The notes below the pieces were generated by a model, which saw nothing but the letters and a program-made list of their open reading frames with translations, was not told where the DNA came from and did not search any database. From assembly GCF_021018805.1 (NCBI RefSeq), contig NC_086283.1, forward strand, positions 54,006,312-54,070,311: 64,000 bases of DNA, given 5' to 3'. The stretch's first letter is position 1; each line of letters starts with the position of its first letter. The position numbers and the translations under genes are program-made. This DNA is from Prinia subflava. Its lineage: Eukaryota; Chordata; Aves; Passeriformes; Cisticolidae. Positions 25,314-36,850 of the stretch are shown here, in pieces.

Positions 25314-28300
25314 GTAAGACCTCACTAATCCAGTTCTGGACAGCAAGATCTACAACTTCCCAATCCAGGATGATAGCACACATTAGTCTGAAATAGAAGG
25401 TTCTACTTTTCTCTTTGTAGCTGAAGAGCTATGGGAACAGAAAAAGTAATTTTTGGTTCTTTTCATTAATTCATCCAAGAAACAAGCACAAAACCCTCCT
25501 ATCAGAGGGAAAACAATTAAAACAGCTTCCACATCTAGCCTGCACAGCTATATCAACACACAGACAAGTTAACTGCAAAAGGAAGCTGCAGTGCCTTTTA
25601 GCATTCCCAAGCTCCTTTGGTACTCAATCAGTTACATGCTCCACTGAAAAGCAACTCTTCAGCCACTTCAACTTCCCAAGATCAAGACACAAAGTTAAGT
25701 GGGACTTTTCTCATTCTTTTCAATAAACTTCTTTTACCTATCTATCTACACACTCAGGCACAGGACTACTATGCAAAGCCAGATCAAGAAAGCCTTATAA
25801 AACACTGCTTTATTACCAGAGAAATGACTAGTTAGAAAACATGAGGCAGAAAATCTCAGAGAAAGAGCAACCAAACAAAAACCAAAAGCAGTTCCCAGCT
25901 CCTTGTCTGAACCTGTATGCAGGTTCCCAATTGAGCATACCTTTCTTCAGTTAATCAACATAGCATACAGCAAATGAGTATAGGGCACAACACAGAACAC
26001 TCTCCCACCAAATTGTCAAATATCACCACAACAAAAATATACTATCTGCTTTACTTGTTTTTGTTGTCATCTTTAAATCTCCAACCTTATTCTCACATGC
26101 TACCCAGAATTTAAAACACTATGAAATATTGTCTCAGTCATGTCTACAAGTACTTGATTTTTACTTTAATAAGAAGCACAGTAGACCACCACCTATTCAT
26201 GAGTAATGCTTTCAGAAACTACTTTTCAAATAATTTAAATCACAGAATATGAGTCCAACAAGGTCTAACACTTGGAAGCACTGGTGGCTTACAATACATG
26301 TTAAATCAACATTGGAAATTATTTCGTTACCCCTGCACAGCAAAACCTGGGATAAGAAACTTCACCTCTGAACATTCAGGGGAAATACTTTATATTCTTG
26401 TTATCTACAAAATCCCTATTGCAACTGGCTTGAGATCTTTTTTTTTTTTTCTGGAGAAAACCAAAACTAAAACACAAAAAAAAATCGGTGGAGTTCCAAG
26501 ATAACATAACTACAACAGAAATACTCCAAGATTTTATTTCTACTGATTTAGAGTCCCACTTTGAAATGTCATCTTTAAAAATCAGATTATGACATCAACT
26601 TATACAACATCTTTTGCAAACCAGGAGGCATATGCAAATACTGCATCTAATGCTAGCAGCCCAGAACAAGAATTAATTTTGACATGACCAAAAGAGACCT
26701 GCCACTTGCTTCACTGCAAGAAAACAGCTAAGAAAATGTATTTGAAAACAAAAATATTCATTTGGCACACACCCCTAAGACAGCTGGGAGAGAGGACAAG
26801 AGTGCACTGCAGAGCAAGCACAGTGCAGATTTCAACTCCACCCAAGAGGCCTTCAGAAGATGACAGATCCTCTCGAGTTCTCCACCTCCTCCCCAGCAGA
26901 AGGCTGCATGAAGCAGGAACTCTGAAGCTCAGCTGCTCACGAGGCAGGCCAATACAGGATGAGCCAGGCCATCCAGAACCTCTCCCCTTCTTGCAGGACC
27001 TCTTAGTGGTCTAAATCCACATATTTTGGCAGGGCACTGCTGTATCCATCCAAGGTTAACAAAAAAGATTTTCAAATGTTCAGTGTAATAGCTGTTTATG
27101 CAGGGAATGGGGTGGTGGGGAGGAGAGGGGACTGAAACATAACACCAGCAAAGAGACAGCAACACAGCATATTAAATTAAGTCTGTGGGCACACCTGTAC
27201 TTAGACTGTGCAAAAAAACCTATGAATCAGTGTTACAGCTTTGAAATAGAACCATTCACATCAAACGCTTCATTTGTCGTGGAAGTAGATACCGCCCTCC
27301 CCACTAGCTACAATGGCTTTTGTTTCTTTAAAAAAAAAAAGAGAGAAATTTTAAAAACAGCTACAGATCTATTTTGGCAGGTATGAATGGAAGCAGATGC
27401 TGTAGCAATCCTCGACCATTGAAAAAGGTATATAAAGTAATTGCTTCAGGCGAGGGGGAAGAGATGGTGAAATACTTCTTCTACAAGCTAAGACATCATA
27501 GTCAAGACAGACTTCATCTGTCAGTCCAGCTCCCAATTTACAAAGCCCTTTATTTTTTTTTCTCTAAGAATATACATGCAGTAACACATTCCCATGCCAC
27601 TCATTCGCTTTCAGTGGAAAACAGTCACCTACACCTCATCTCTGCTACCGGAAAGAATGACGAGTGGCCATCCATACCTAGCCTGCTCATCCCAGGCAGC
27701 ACAGTGTGCTAACGCTCTTCCCCGCACGGCAGACAACATGGTACGCACAGTGTTTCACCTAACGCGAGCCACTCGGTTCTCTCGTACAATGCCCCTTTCT
27801 AACTCGGTTTGTAAATGATACTCCCACTCCGGCTCGGCCTCCACGTTCGCCACCCATGCAGGCAGCACAGCTTCCTTTAGGCGCACTTGCGTAACTGCCT
27901 GAGCTCGCACTCTTTCTAATAAAAGAAGTCATTAAACTGTTCTCTAACAAAACCTCCACACAGGTATCCAAAAGGGAGTATGAGATCAGTAGCTATTTCT
28001 GAGCCTGATGGGCACAAAGCAGTCACAGCCGTGTGCTAATTACTGTAGGAATTTTAATATTCTTTCAAAAAGAGGCTTTATTACTACACTGATTTCCAGA
28101 GCTACTAGAAATACCTGGGTGCTATAAACTTAAGAGGTGATGTAGCCTCTTCAGGAGAAGTAACTCCCCACAAAAGGTACACGATAATAAAGACATGAAG
28201 AAAGATAGGAAAATGTTTCAACATTAAACCAAAAAGCAGACTTGAATAATCCCTTCAACATACAGATCCATCAGGTTCCCTTCCACACCAGGGCAGGATC

Positions 28301-28639
28301 AAGCTACTGTTCCCCTCCCTGCTAAAGGCAGTCACGTAATAGAAAGGAGCTGCAACAATGAAGTTACCACGGCTGCACTTATCCACTCAATCCTTCTCCC
28401 CTAAACGCCCATGATGCATAGTTTTGTATACGCGGAAAATACCACTCAACAACCCACACCTCCAGGAAGCAGTGAAGACATCCCCTCAGAATTAGCTGAG
28501 GGGCAAATGGGGACAGAAAACACTCTCCTCACCAGTACCTTGCAAACTCGGCACCTCTGTGGAGACCTTACTGAAACCCTCCTGACAGCTGAAAAATAAA
28601 ACAGCATATATCAGCTCTTCAGAACACAGGCAGCCGGTT
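25314..28639. other. Non-coding stretch left of the main CpG island
   Basis: No coding exon was identified. There is a T13 run at 26,438-26,450 and an A10 run near 27,330. From about 27,650 isolated CpGs appear, leading towards the island. Frames at 26,706-27,014 and 27,374-27,712 show no domain or splice context. Confidence 0.45.
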
Positions 28640-28904
28640 ACCCGACAGCAAGCTTCCCAGTACCGCGTCCTGCTCTTCGCTGAATGCGGGACGGCGGTTC
28701 CCAGCAGACAGCGGCCTCCCCGAAACGCCCGGACACGCTCCTGGCAACCTGGGCTGCTGGCCCTTGGAAACCGACCGCTTCTCAGCCGGGCGAAAACGCC
28801 TCGCATCCGTCCTCACCACCCTCGGGCGCGCCCCGGCCGCTGTCTCCGCGGCAGGTGCGGCCAGCACTGGCGGCGGGGGCCCGATCGCCGCCCCGGGCAC
28901 GCAC

Positions 28905-28962
28905 CTGGCGGAGCCGCAGCCGGCCGGCGTGCGGTCGCTCCCGCCCGACTCAGCGGGGCTCG
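28905..28962 (-). other. Candidate non-coding first exon after a minus-strand TATA box
   Basis: The minus-strand TATAAAA at 28,992-28,986 predicts transcription starting near 28,960. About 55 bases downstream is CGCCAG|GTGCGT, a strong donor whose last exon base would be 28,905. A short untranslated first exon between them is the natural reading. The start coordinate is an estimate from usual TATA spacing. No acceptor for the next exon was identified in the left 28 kb. Confidence 0.35.
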
Positions 28963-29202
28963 GGGGCGGTGGGAAGAAAACCAGATTTTATAAACCTGGC
29001 AGCCCTCGCTCATTTGCTGCTGCTGGAGGCTCCTCCTCTCCGTCTCGCTCCGGCCGCGTCGCAGGCGGGGGCTGCCAGCGCCCTCGCCCCCCAGCCGAAC
29101 CCAGCGGCGGCCCGGGCCCCGTCAGGCGGCAGGAGCGAGTGCGTTCCGTAGGTGCGGCCGCGCCGCCCGCCCCCACGCCGGGTCCCCCAGCCCCGCACCC
29201 AC

Positions 29203-29207
29203 CTCGG
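29203..29207 (-). other. Candidate minus-strand splice donor (second)
   Basis: Minus-strand CCGAG|GTGGGT, with the last exon base at 29,203, is a good consensus donor. Its exon would be an alternative upstream 5' exon of the same leftward gene. The exon start is not visible. Confidence 0.35.
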
Positions 29208-29353
29208 CGGGAGAAGGCGCGGCGGACACAGACGGTCGCTGCTCCAGTGCCGACCGCTCCCTCGCCACCGCCTCCTGCTCCCTCCGCCCGCCTCCCGCCG
29301 CCGTCTCCTCCTCCCGCGGCCGGCGCGCAGCCCGCCCCGCCGGGCGCTCCTAC

Positions 29354-29358
29354 CTGCG
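29354..29358 (-). other. Candidate minus-strand splice donor (third)
   Basis: Minus-strand CGCAG|GTAGGA, with the last exon base at 29,354, is a good consensus donor. It would end an upstream alternative first exon beginning somewhere between about 29,400 and 29,560, where the YY1-like motif lies. Confidence 0.4.
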
Positions 29359-32315
29359 GGGGTCTGCGGCGCTTCCCTCGCACTGCCCCCGCCCGCCTCT
29401 GCGCCTTCCCCGCGGCTGGGGTTGGGCCGGCGCAGCCCCCTCCTCCCCGCGCCGGCGGGGGCAGGGCGGCGCGGCGGGAAGGGCAGGAGCGGAGGAGGAG
29501 TTGGTGGCCGTGTGTAACAAGTTTGGGTTGCCCCGCAGTATGGCGGCCGAGCGGCGCTGGGGGCGGGCCCGGCCCTCGCTCCCGGGGGTCCGGCAGGGGC
29601 GCTGAGCGGACCTCTCCTCGGTGCCGCTCGTGCCTTGCCCCGCGGCCCCGTTAACGGCAGCGGCCCCGCGGGGCGGCCGCAGCGGCAGCGGCGCCGGGTG
29701 ACATTAGCCCGGTCACGGCGCCGCCGGAGCGGCTCCTCCCGCGCCACCTGGGGCTGCGTGGCTTGGCAAGGCACCGAGGCGCCTCTGCCGAAAGCAGGTG
29801 CGGTGTCCCGCAGTTCGGTCGGGCCGTGCAAGAGCCGCCGTAGCTCCTCGCACCTAAGTGCCACTTGTCGCATTCCGCTGCTCCTCCTCCGCCTTTTCGT
29901 TTCGGGCAGGATGGATCCGCTCGCCGCAGACCACAGGGGAAACCGCACCTGGGATCCTTCCTCTGGGCACCATGGGAATGGCATAACTCGTATCGAAAGC
30001 AAACGTTACTGGAATTATTGCACCTTAAAGCGTAGGTTCGCTTAGGTGGCTGCTTGGCGGTATATGAAAGGAGGACAGAAAATAGGTCAGTAAATGCACA
30101 GATCTCACCCCGGGATCCTTCTGCTGAGTCACTTGAGTGTGTTATTGATTACCATCATGTCCGTGCACGCCTGGTGTGACTGTTCAGTTGAATGACATGG
30201 ACCAACACATGGGTGTCTGGTTTTGGACTGGGGTCTGGTTTGGGGTTTTTTATTGCTGTGGAACAGGTGGTACCAGTGTCATGACATTGCCATAGCTTGG
30301 TTAGCAACAGATATTGAAGCAAGACTGAAAAAAGCATTTAGTTTGTCAGATATTGACACTTGCTTTACTGGCTGACCTTTAAATTCCAGCATTGCACGGC
30401 ACTGTATTTTTACAAAAACATGCTAGTCAATCTCTAATAATTCACATTAACTGTAGGTAAGAAATATTGTCAGGAATAAATCATTGAGGAAATCTAGCCT
30501 ATTAAGGACATGGAGACATGATAACCTCAGCTGAAGGAAGTTTAGATGCAAAGCAACCTTGATATTTCAGGGTCTGTGAAATGGTAGAGTTTGAAGGAGG
30601 GTATCAGCATAGCCAGCAGTCTGTTGTGTGGAAAACAGTGGGAAATCTGTTTTCCTGCATTACATTTTCAAAGTGGTGATTTAACTTAGTCCAGCTTGAC
30701 ATTGGGTGATCAGTTTTCATCACACCATTGACCTCAAATAGGGTCATAATGCCATCAAAACACTGGGTGTGAAGCATGGAGAAGAAAGTAGTCATACCCA
30801 GCTCTAGGGGCAACAGCAGTGGGGAGCATGAGGGGCTGAGAAACCATGGTCTGCCAGGAAGGGGAAGAACCAGTTCTGACGATAAACCTGAGTCTTAGAG
30901 GGGCATAAAAAAGGGTCAAATGAACCCATGCCAGAAAATCCTTGCTGCAAATACAGTAGCATGATAAAAAAATCCTTATCGTGTTTTATTTAGGCAATTG
31001 CTGTAATTTGTACCATCAGAAGATTACCTGCATCTCCACTGGGACTGACTGCTGGTATTAATATGCTAGCAAAACCCTCTAGTGTAGGCAGGGCTGAGCA
31101 TCTCCTGAGGGATACAACTACGAAATGATACTCCAAGGAAAGAAACAAAGATGCTTTTTTAATCTCTCATTTTACAAAATCTAGGCTTGGGCAGTTCTTA
31201 GCTGGGAGTAGGAAAATCACAGTGATTTTGTCTGGTTTCCCCAGGGAGCCTGCAGTCTGCACAAATGTCCAAAAACCTGGAGTGGCACAAGGGAACTGGA
31301 GCAAAAGCTAGCACCAAGATAAAATTTCCATTATTTCTGACTATCCAGGTTAGATAGCATGACCTCTTAAGAATTATATTATTAATTTGTATAAGGTAGT
31401 TTTGAATCTCTGTTCTCAGCAAAACCTGGAGAGTCTTGCAGACTTGAAGATGGGAGGGAAAACAAGGTATTGATATTTACACCTTGTCAAATGGCAGATT
31501 CTCAGTCACATTTAGAACCTCCTTTCAACTAAAATATATTACCAAATGGGATTTGATGAGAAAAAGAAACACTAGTAATAACAGTGTTGGGAACATACAG
31601 TTAGTACCATAAATTGCACCACTGAAAGTTCCTTTTGATTCCAATTATAAGTCATGTCTTTCACAGGACTAAACAACAAATGCCCTCCAAGACAAATTTG
31701 AGAGGTTTTCCAGGGGTCTGCAATACTAATCTGGGTTGTATGTGAGCTAATGGTATATGGCTGAAGACACTGGTCCTCACAGTAATTATAACTGATTTTG
31801 TTTTCCTAAAAAAGATAATAATCTTCCAAATACTGCATGCCTTGGCAATGAGATCATATAATGAACGATTATTAGTACATGTCCACATCAATTCCATAGT
31901 GGGTATTCTAAGGACATGGAGGAAACATGCTTTTAAAAACCTCTACTATAGGCATAATAAAGTCTAATCTTCAAAAGAAGTAATGTTTTCTGCAAAGTAA
32001 TAATATGGAAAGACTGCCTCAGTCCTAATACACTTACTTCAGACAATGTGTTGAGGTTGAATATATACATGGGTATTTGCCCACAGTCTGGGCAAACTGT
32101 ATGAAATCTGTGCCAGGAAAGAAAAATAAGCAATTAATCAAGAAGAAGAGGTTAAAGAAAGCTGTGACAATTGACTCTTAAACCTGCAGTCCTTAATTAA
32201 ATTCTCAAACAAATAAGCTACAGGGTAGAAGATCCAGGAGCAGAGTAGGGATGGAATGAGAGGAGACCAAAACTGTCTTGGAAGCCAGGTCTGAGACCAC
32301 GGGAAGATCTGTCCA

Positions 32316-32480
32316 AGAGTGAGTGAGTGAACAGGTGGTAGGTTTTTACTAAGTCAGTGAAAAGGGCAGTGAACATGCCCAGAGGCAATATATAATGCAG
32401 GGTATAGGTCAGTAGCAGAGTGCATGAGAGAATGAATGGATGAGAGAATAAAAGAATAAATAGTTGGGTTGAGTGAATGC
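32316..32480. repeat. Imperfect GAGT/GAAT tetranucleotide-rich stretch
   Basis: Units such as GAGT, GAAT and GAGA recur at irregular spacing, clearest at GAGTGAGTGAGTGA near the left end and GAGAATGAATGGATGAGAG near the right. It looks like a decayed simple repeat. Confidence 0.5.
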
Positions 32481-34938
32481 AACTGTGAGCAATTCTGAAT
32501 AAAGTCAAAGTTTCAAGGAATACCTTTATATTGCTATGAAGGCATGACTTTTCAGATCACTTGTCAATGACTTAAGCCAGCATTAGAGGAAAACAGCACA
32601 CATTGCTGGAAAAAAATCCATTTCACTACCAATTGTGGAAAAATAACATAATAAAAATAAGGATTTTAAATACATTTTACAGTCATGACAGTTTTGGAAA
32701 CTAATACAGAAAAATAAGCACACAAAAGGCATTTAAAGGCATTACACAATAAACTAATGTTGTTTAATGTTATTAAGCTACTAGAATTGTCTTAGACAAA
32801 ATTATTTGCAGAGCGGGAAGGTGCCATTAACTATCCTAGTTAGGACCTGATGCACAACAGCTGTGATTTGTGTAAGATCATACACTAAGTCAGTGGCACA
32901 ACCACAGATGGATAAAGCCTTGACCTTTTACTTCTGTATCTTCCCCATCAGGCAGAGAAAATGCATTGCCTTCACTTTTGCAATTACAGAGGCAGTGAAA
33001 CTAAATTATAATAGTCAAGGGGTTTTATCTCCTAACCTTGGGGTTTTTTGGTTTTTTTGGACTGAACACTTCCTATATCATTATGGATAAACATGGCAAT
33101 TATGTAGAGGATACACTCAGAGACTTTAAAACTGTCCCTGTATTTACCCTGTTTGTATGCGAAAGAAGAAGAGGGAGCTAAGTAAATACTGCACCGACAG
33201 CTGCATTTAGGTGATGTAGCATAGGGCAAGTGCATGTTTAGATGATGTGGCAGAAGAAGGTCTTTTTCTCTGCCTTTGGTGGATCTATGTGGCTAAGAAC
33301 ACTGTAAGGGTCACAGAGAATATTTTCCTTTTCATTTCCTAATTTGGAATAACAGATTTAGTGCAGCTACCGCTATAGGTTAGTGTCTAACCGTGGAGTT
33401 ATCTGTAATCTGGTCTCTGTTAAATCTCACAGTAGAGCCTGTTAGAAAGTTTGCTAAAGGGATTAGGGACACAAATTTAGGGAAGGAAAGTGGTAGGCGA
33501 AAGTGGTAGGGATTCCCCTCATTCTGGTGCTGTGCCAGTATTTATATTTTAAAATGAGATATTGCTAGCAAATTACATTAATAACATAATTTGCTTTGGG
33601 GCAAAACAGCAACAACAAGTATTTTGTGTTTACACTTATCAGTGTCCAAATACAAAGCCTGTGATTCTTACATGAACACCTAAGTTATGTGCATGGGTAC
33701 AAAATTAAGAAACTAACCACTCCAGTGTTTTTTTATAGGAAGATGGCATGGATATACTTAGAATCAACAGTCAATGAATAATAAATGAATGATAAAAGAC
33801 ACTTTATCCACTCTACATGGTAGAAGAAGTACATGGGCTAGTGAAGGAGGCACATGTTTATTAATGAGAAAAATAATAAAAAAGGTGTCAGCAGTGATTA
33901 CCCCAGGGGACAAGGTCAATGAGGCAACATCAATAATGTAGTACATTAAGAATAATGAAGAAACTAAAACTCAATATATTGTTTCTATGTTTTTTGAAAA
34001 TGCAATTACATTTCCAAAAAGATCGAATTAATGAAAATTGTTTAATGGAGTCATCACCAATCACAGGAGTTGTTTCTGTTTTCTATTATACATGTCTTTC
34101 ACATGTATAATATCAATATCAAACAACTAGTGTGGGATAACATGTGCTAGTCATGAATAAATATGAAACCAGAGAGGTAACAAAGGTGTTCCATTGTTAA
34201 TACAGGAAAAGCGAGTGTGATTCGACAGGATTTGACAGTAGTGGACTGAGACATTTATAAACTTTATACTAAGCTTGCATTCTTCCTATATGAACCCTAC
34301 ATTTTTATTGCCTGCACTATTACAATATTTTATGATGTTTTCTTATTTTTCTTACTTCTTTTTATAGACTAATAACTTCATATGGTGTTTTACAAAAACA
34401 AATTAAGAAGTGGAATTATAAGAGATTTTTCTGGTGACAAACCTGATTGCAAGACATAGTAACCACAGACCTGTCTCCTTTATGTATGCAGGTTTCAGAT
34501 CATAATATGTCCTGAATACAGGGGAATGCATCACCGCAGTAATGAGTGAAGAGTCTGCCTTTTTTATCATTCAACATAGCATTTTAATTCAGTTACTTTC
34601 CATACACACAGTTTACTCGGAGAGGATCACAAGACTAGTGGGATTCTTTGATTTGTACCAATGTCTGTAAGTGCTTTTGACTGTAACTTCTGCTGAATTA
34701 CCCAGCTAAAACCTACAGACTCCCAACTTTGAACCTTGATAGAAAAACAATATTAATGTTAAAGCATGTATCTTATAGTTGCTCCTTTTCTTATATGGGG
34801 CATCTGTCTTAAGTAATGACAAGCCAATTGATTCCTGTCAACACTCAGACAAGCATGAATCCATAAAATGAGGAGTCAGCAGTGGAAATATACTGTGAAT
34901 TAAAGGTGAAAGCAGACTGCTTTCCTCTTCTTGGGTAA

Positions 34939-34972
34939 CTTTTTTTTTTCTTTTTTTTTCTTTTTTTCCGTT
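34939..34972. repeat. T-rich tract
   Basis: Three T runs are separated by single C residues. On the minus strand this is an A-rich tract that creates a lysine-rich spurious frame. Confidence 0.85.
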
Positions 34973-36734
34973 TTTGTGCTGGCGTCCCTTGTCCTTCTCA
35001 CTCCTAAAGAATGCAAAAACCTGATGTAACTTGTTTCTTGAACTAAGTTGCCCTCATAACCACCTCTTTGGCTGAAGCTAAACCAGGTCATGATTTCTCA
35101 GTGATGTCTGTCACAGGGACTTTTTTTTTCCTGCCTTAGAGTAAGGTTTTCCTATCCACCGGTTGCTCCTATTAGGTTTCTGTTACTTTATGTGGAGAAC
35201 AAAGCAAAGGATCCAATTGCTTCACTATTATAAATTAAATAAAAGGACATACAGTACAAGAGAGGATGGGTTTTTCTAAGCTGATATGAGCAATTTGCTA
35301 CTATCAAAACCCTCTTGAGAACACAGAGCTCTGTTCCACGGAGTAACAAAAGGAAAAATAAAAGATAGATTGTAAGGCACCAAGGCTAGTCTTTGACAAG
35401 AAACTCTCTTAGATAATTTTAAAAGGTCATTGTAAGCATGCAGAAATTGGGAACATTTTATAGCTTCTTTAAGACTTGTGTAACAATATAAGTGAGTATA
35501 GAATATACATCTGTATCTTGCTGTCCTCCCTGAAAGGGAAAGAAAAATGCAAAGACTGATGATTACTGTCTTCAATATGCATCAAGCAGTTTGGCTATCA
35601 TGAAAATAAGTCTTTTATTTGTCTAAAACCATCCTCTCCTTAGAAGTTCTTTATTCATGTTTCTGCCAAACTGCCAGACCATACAGAATTTTTTTTTAAA
35701 AAGTAAAACAAGTTTGGGAAGAAGAGGAAGCAAAAGCTTTATAGTAGATCAACTTGGGATTATTTTGATATTATCCTGAAAATTCTCCATCACTTAACAA
35801 AAATTACTTACAAGGAAAGAGGTTCAATTCCTGTGATTAAACACTGATTTTGGAACTAAAATTATCAAGGTGATCATAATTTTTATCCATTAGCCAAAAG
35901 TTTTTATCCTGAAGGTCTTCTCATCTTGAAAATTAATGTTTGTTAAGTAACACTAAAAAATATATGTATTCAATTACAGATGAAGCAATTTGATTAACTA
36001 TTTCTCTGGGAACAATTTCTCTTACTGATTTTCTGATGTAAATTTGCAATGCTTTAATAGCAAGGAAAATTCTAAGGCAAGAAATGAGGTGTCCAAAATC
36101 CTTGGTAATCTTCAGGGTAATAGAGCATGATAGGAAATAATGAGAGTAGAGGTCTGTTGGTCACTCAGGTTTGCATCTCATGACCTCACTACGTCAGAGG
36201 TGCGGCCTGTGGTCACCCGTGCACGCTGCCGTCCTGGAGCTGGGCCCTGGTAACTAATTCACCTCCGCTGAGCCTGGCAAAACTGTTCAGTAAAACCTAT
36301 TAGCTCGGATTTTAGTTCTGCATTCTTGTATGTGACATTAAAGTGATTTGTTACCCAAACAGCTGTTGGTCTTCCCTCTGCCACAGCGTGGTCGCTGGCT
36401 AAAGGGGAGGCAGGAAGGAGCATGGGAGGGCTGTGTTGCACATTTGGGCTTATGTCCTGGGCAAAAATGGAACCTCATCCTTATACCTCGCTGCTGAGGA
36501 ACCCTGACTCTGCTGCATTTGATCAGGTATAGCTGATACAGCTATAGCTGCTAACCTTAGGAGTAAACCAGAATGACTGGGAGAAAATAATGTTTACCCT
36601 TTGTTTTTCTTTGATGAAGGCTTAAAATTTCTGTTTTAGGTTAAGGGATGTAAGAAGAAGGCTAAGAAAAATGTCAACAAAGGAATTATGAAGGACCTTA
36701 GCTGATAGCCACTGTTCTTTGTTTTGGCTTTAGG

Positions 36735-36850
36735 ATTGAAAATAGAGAAAGGAAAGTCAAGTAGAAAGCAAGCATCTTTTGTAAGAAATAGCCAAGATAA
36801 AGAAAAAAACAGGAGGTAGAGAAAAAAAGATAGAGAAAAAATCAGAAAAA
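36735..36850. repeat. Purine-rich tract
   Basis: About 115 bases are dominated by A and G on the + strand, with repeated AAAGA and GAGAAAAA units. It is low-complexity DNA. Confidence 0.6.

Larger units (their letters stand above)
28640..29970. promoter_or_regulatory. Large CpG island, main promoter of the window
   Basis: About 1.3 kb is very GC-rich with undepleted CpG, in sharp contrast to the AT-leaning DNA on both sides. This is the signature of a promoter kept unmethylated in the germline. On the minus strand it contains TATAAAA (28,992 down to 28,986) and three good splice donors with introns starting at 29,353, 29,202 and 28,904. CGGCCGCCATACTG on the minus strand (about 29,540-29,553) resembles a YY1 element, which often lies just downstream of a start site. 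Base skew reverses across the island, as expected for a divergent promoter. The long GC-rich frames inside it (28,764-29,654 on + and 29,010-30,002 on -) have random-looking Pro/Arg/Ala/Gly composition and are not genes. The downstream gene could not be named. Confidence 0.9.

Noticed and set aside
29539..29604. Short plus-strand frame starting ATGGCGGCC in the island
   Set aside because: It stops after about 20 codons with no donor in frame. The ATGGCGGCC is better explained as a minus-strand YY1-type site.
28764..29654. 296-codon plus-strand open frame in the CpG island
   Set aside because: Its composition is the Pro/Arg/Ala/Gly mix produced by any frame in very GC-rich DNA; stops are rare there and no domain is visible.
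29010..30002. 330-codon minus-strand open frame in the CpG island
   Set aside because: It also follows from high GC, is low-complexity, and crosses two of the proposed splice donors.
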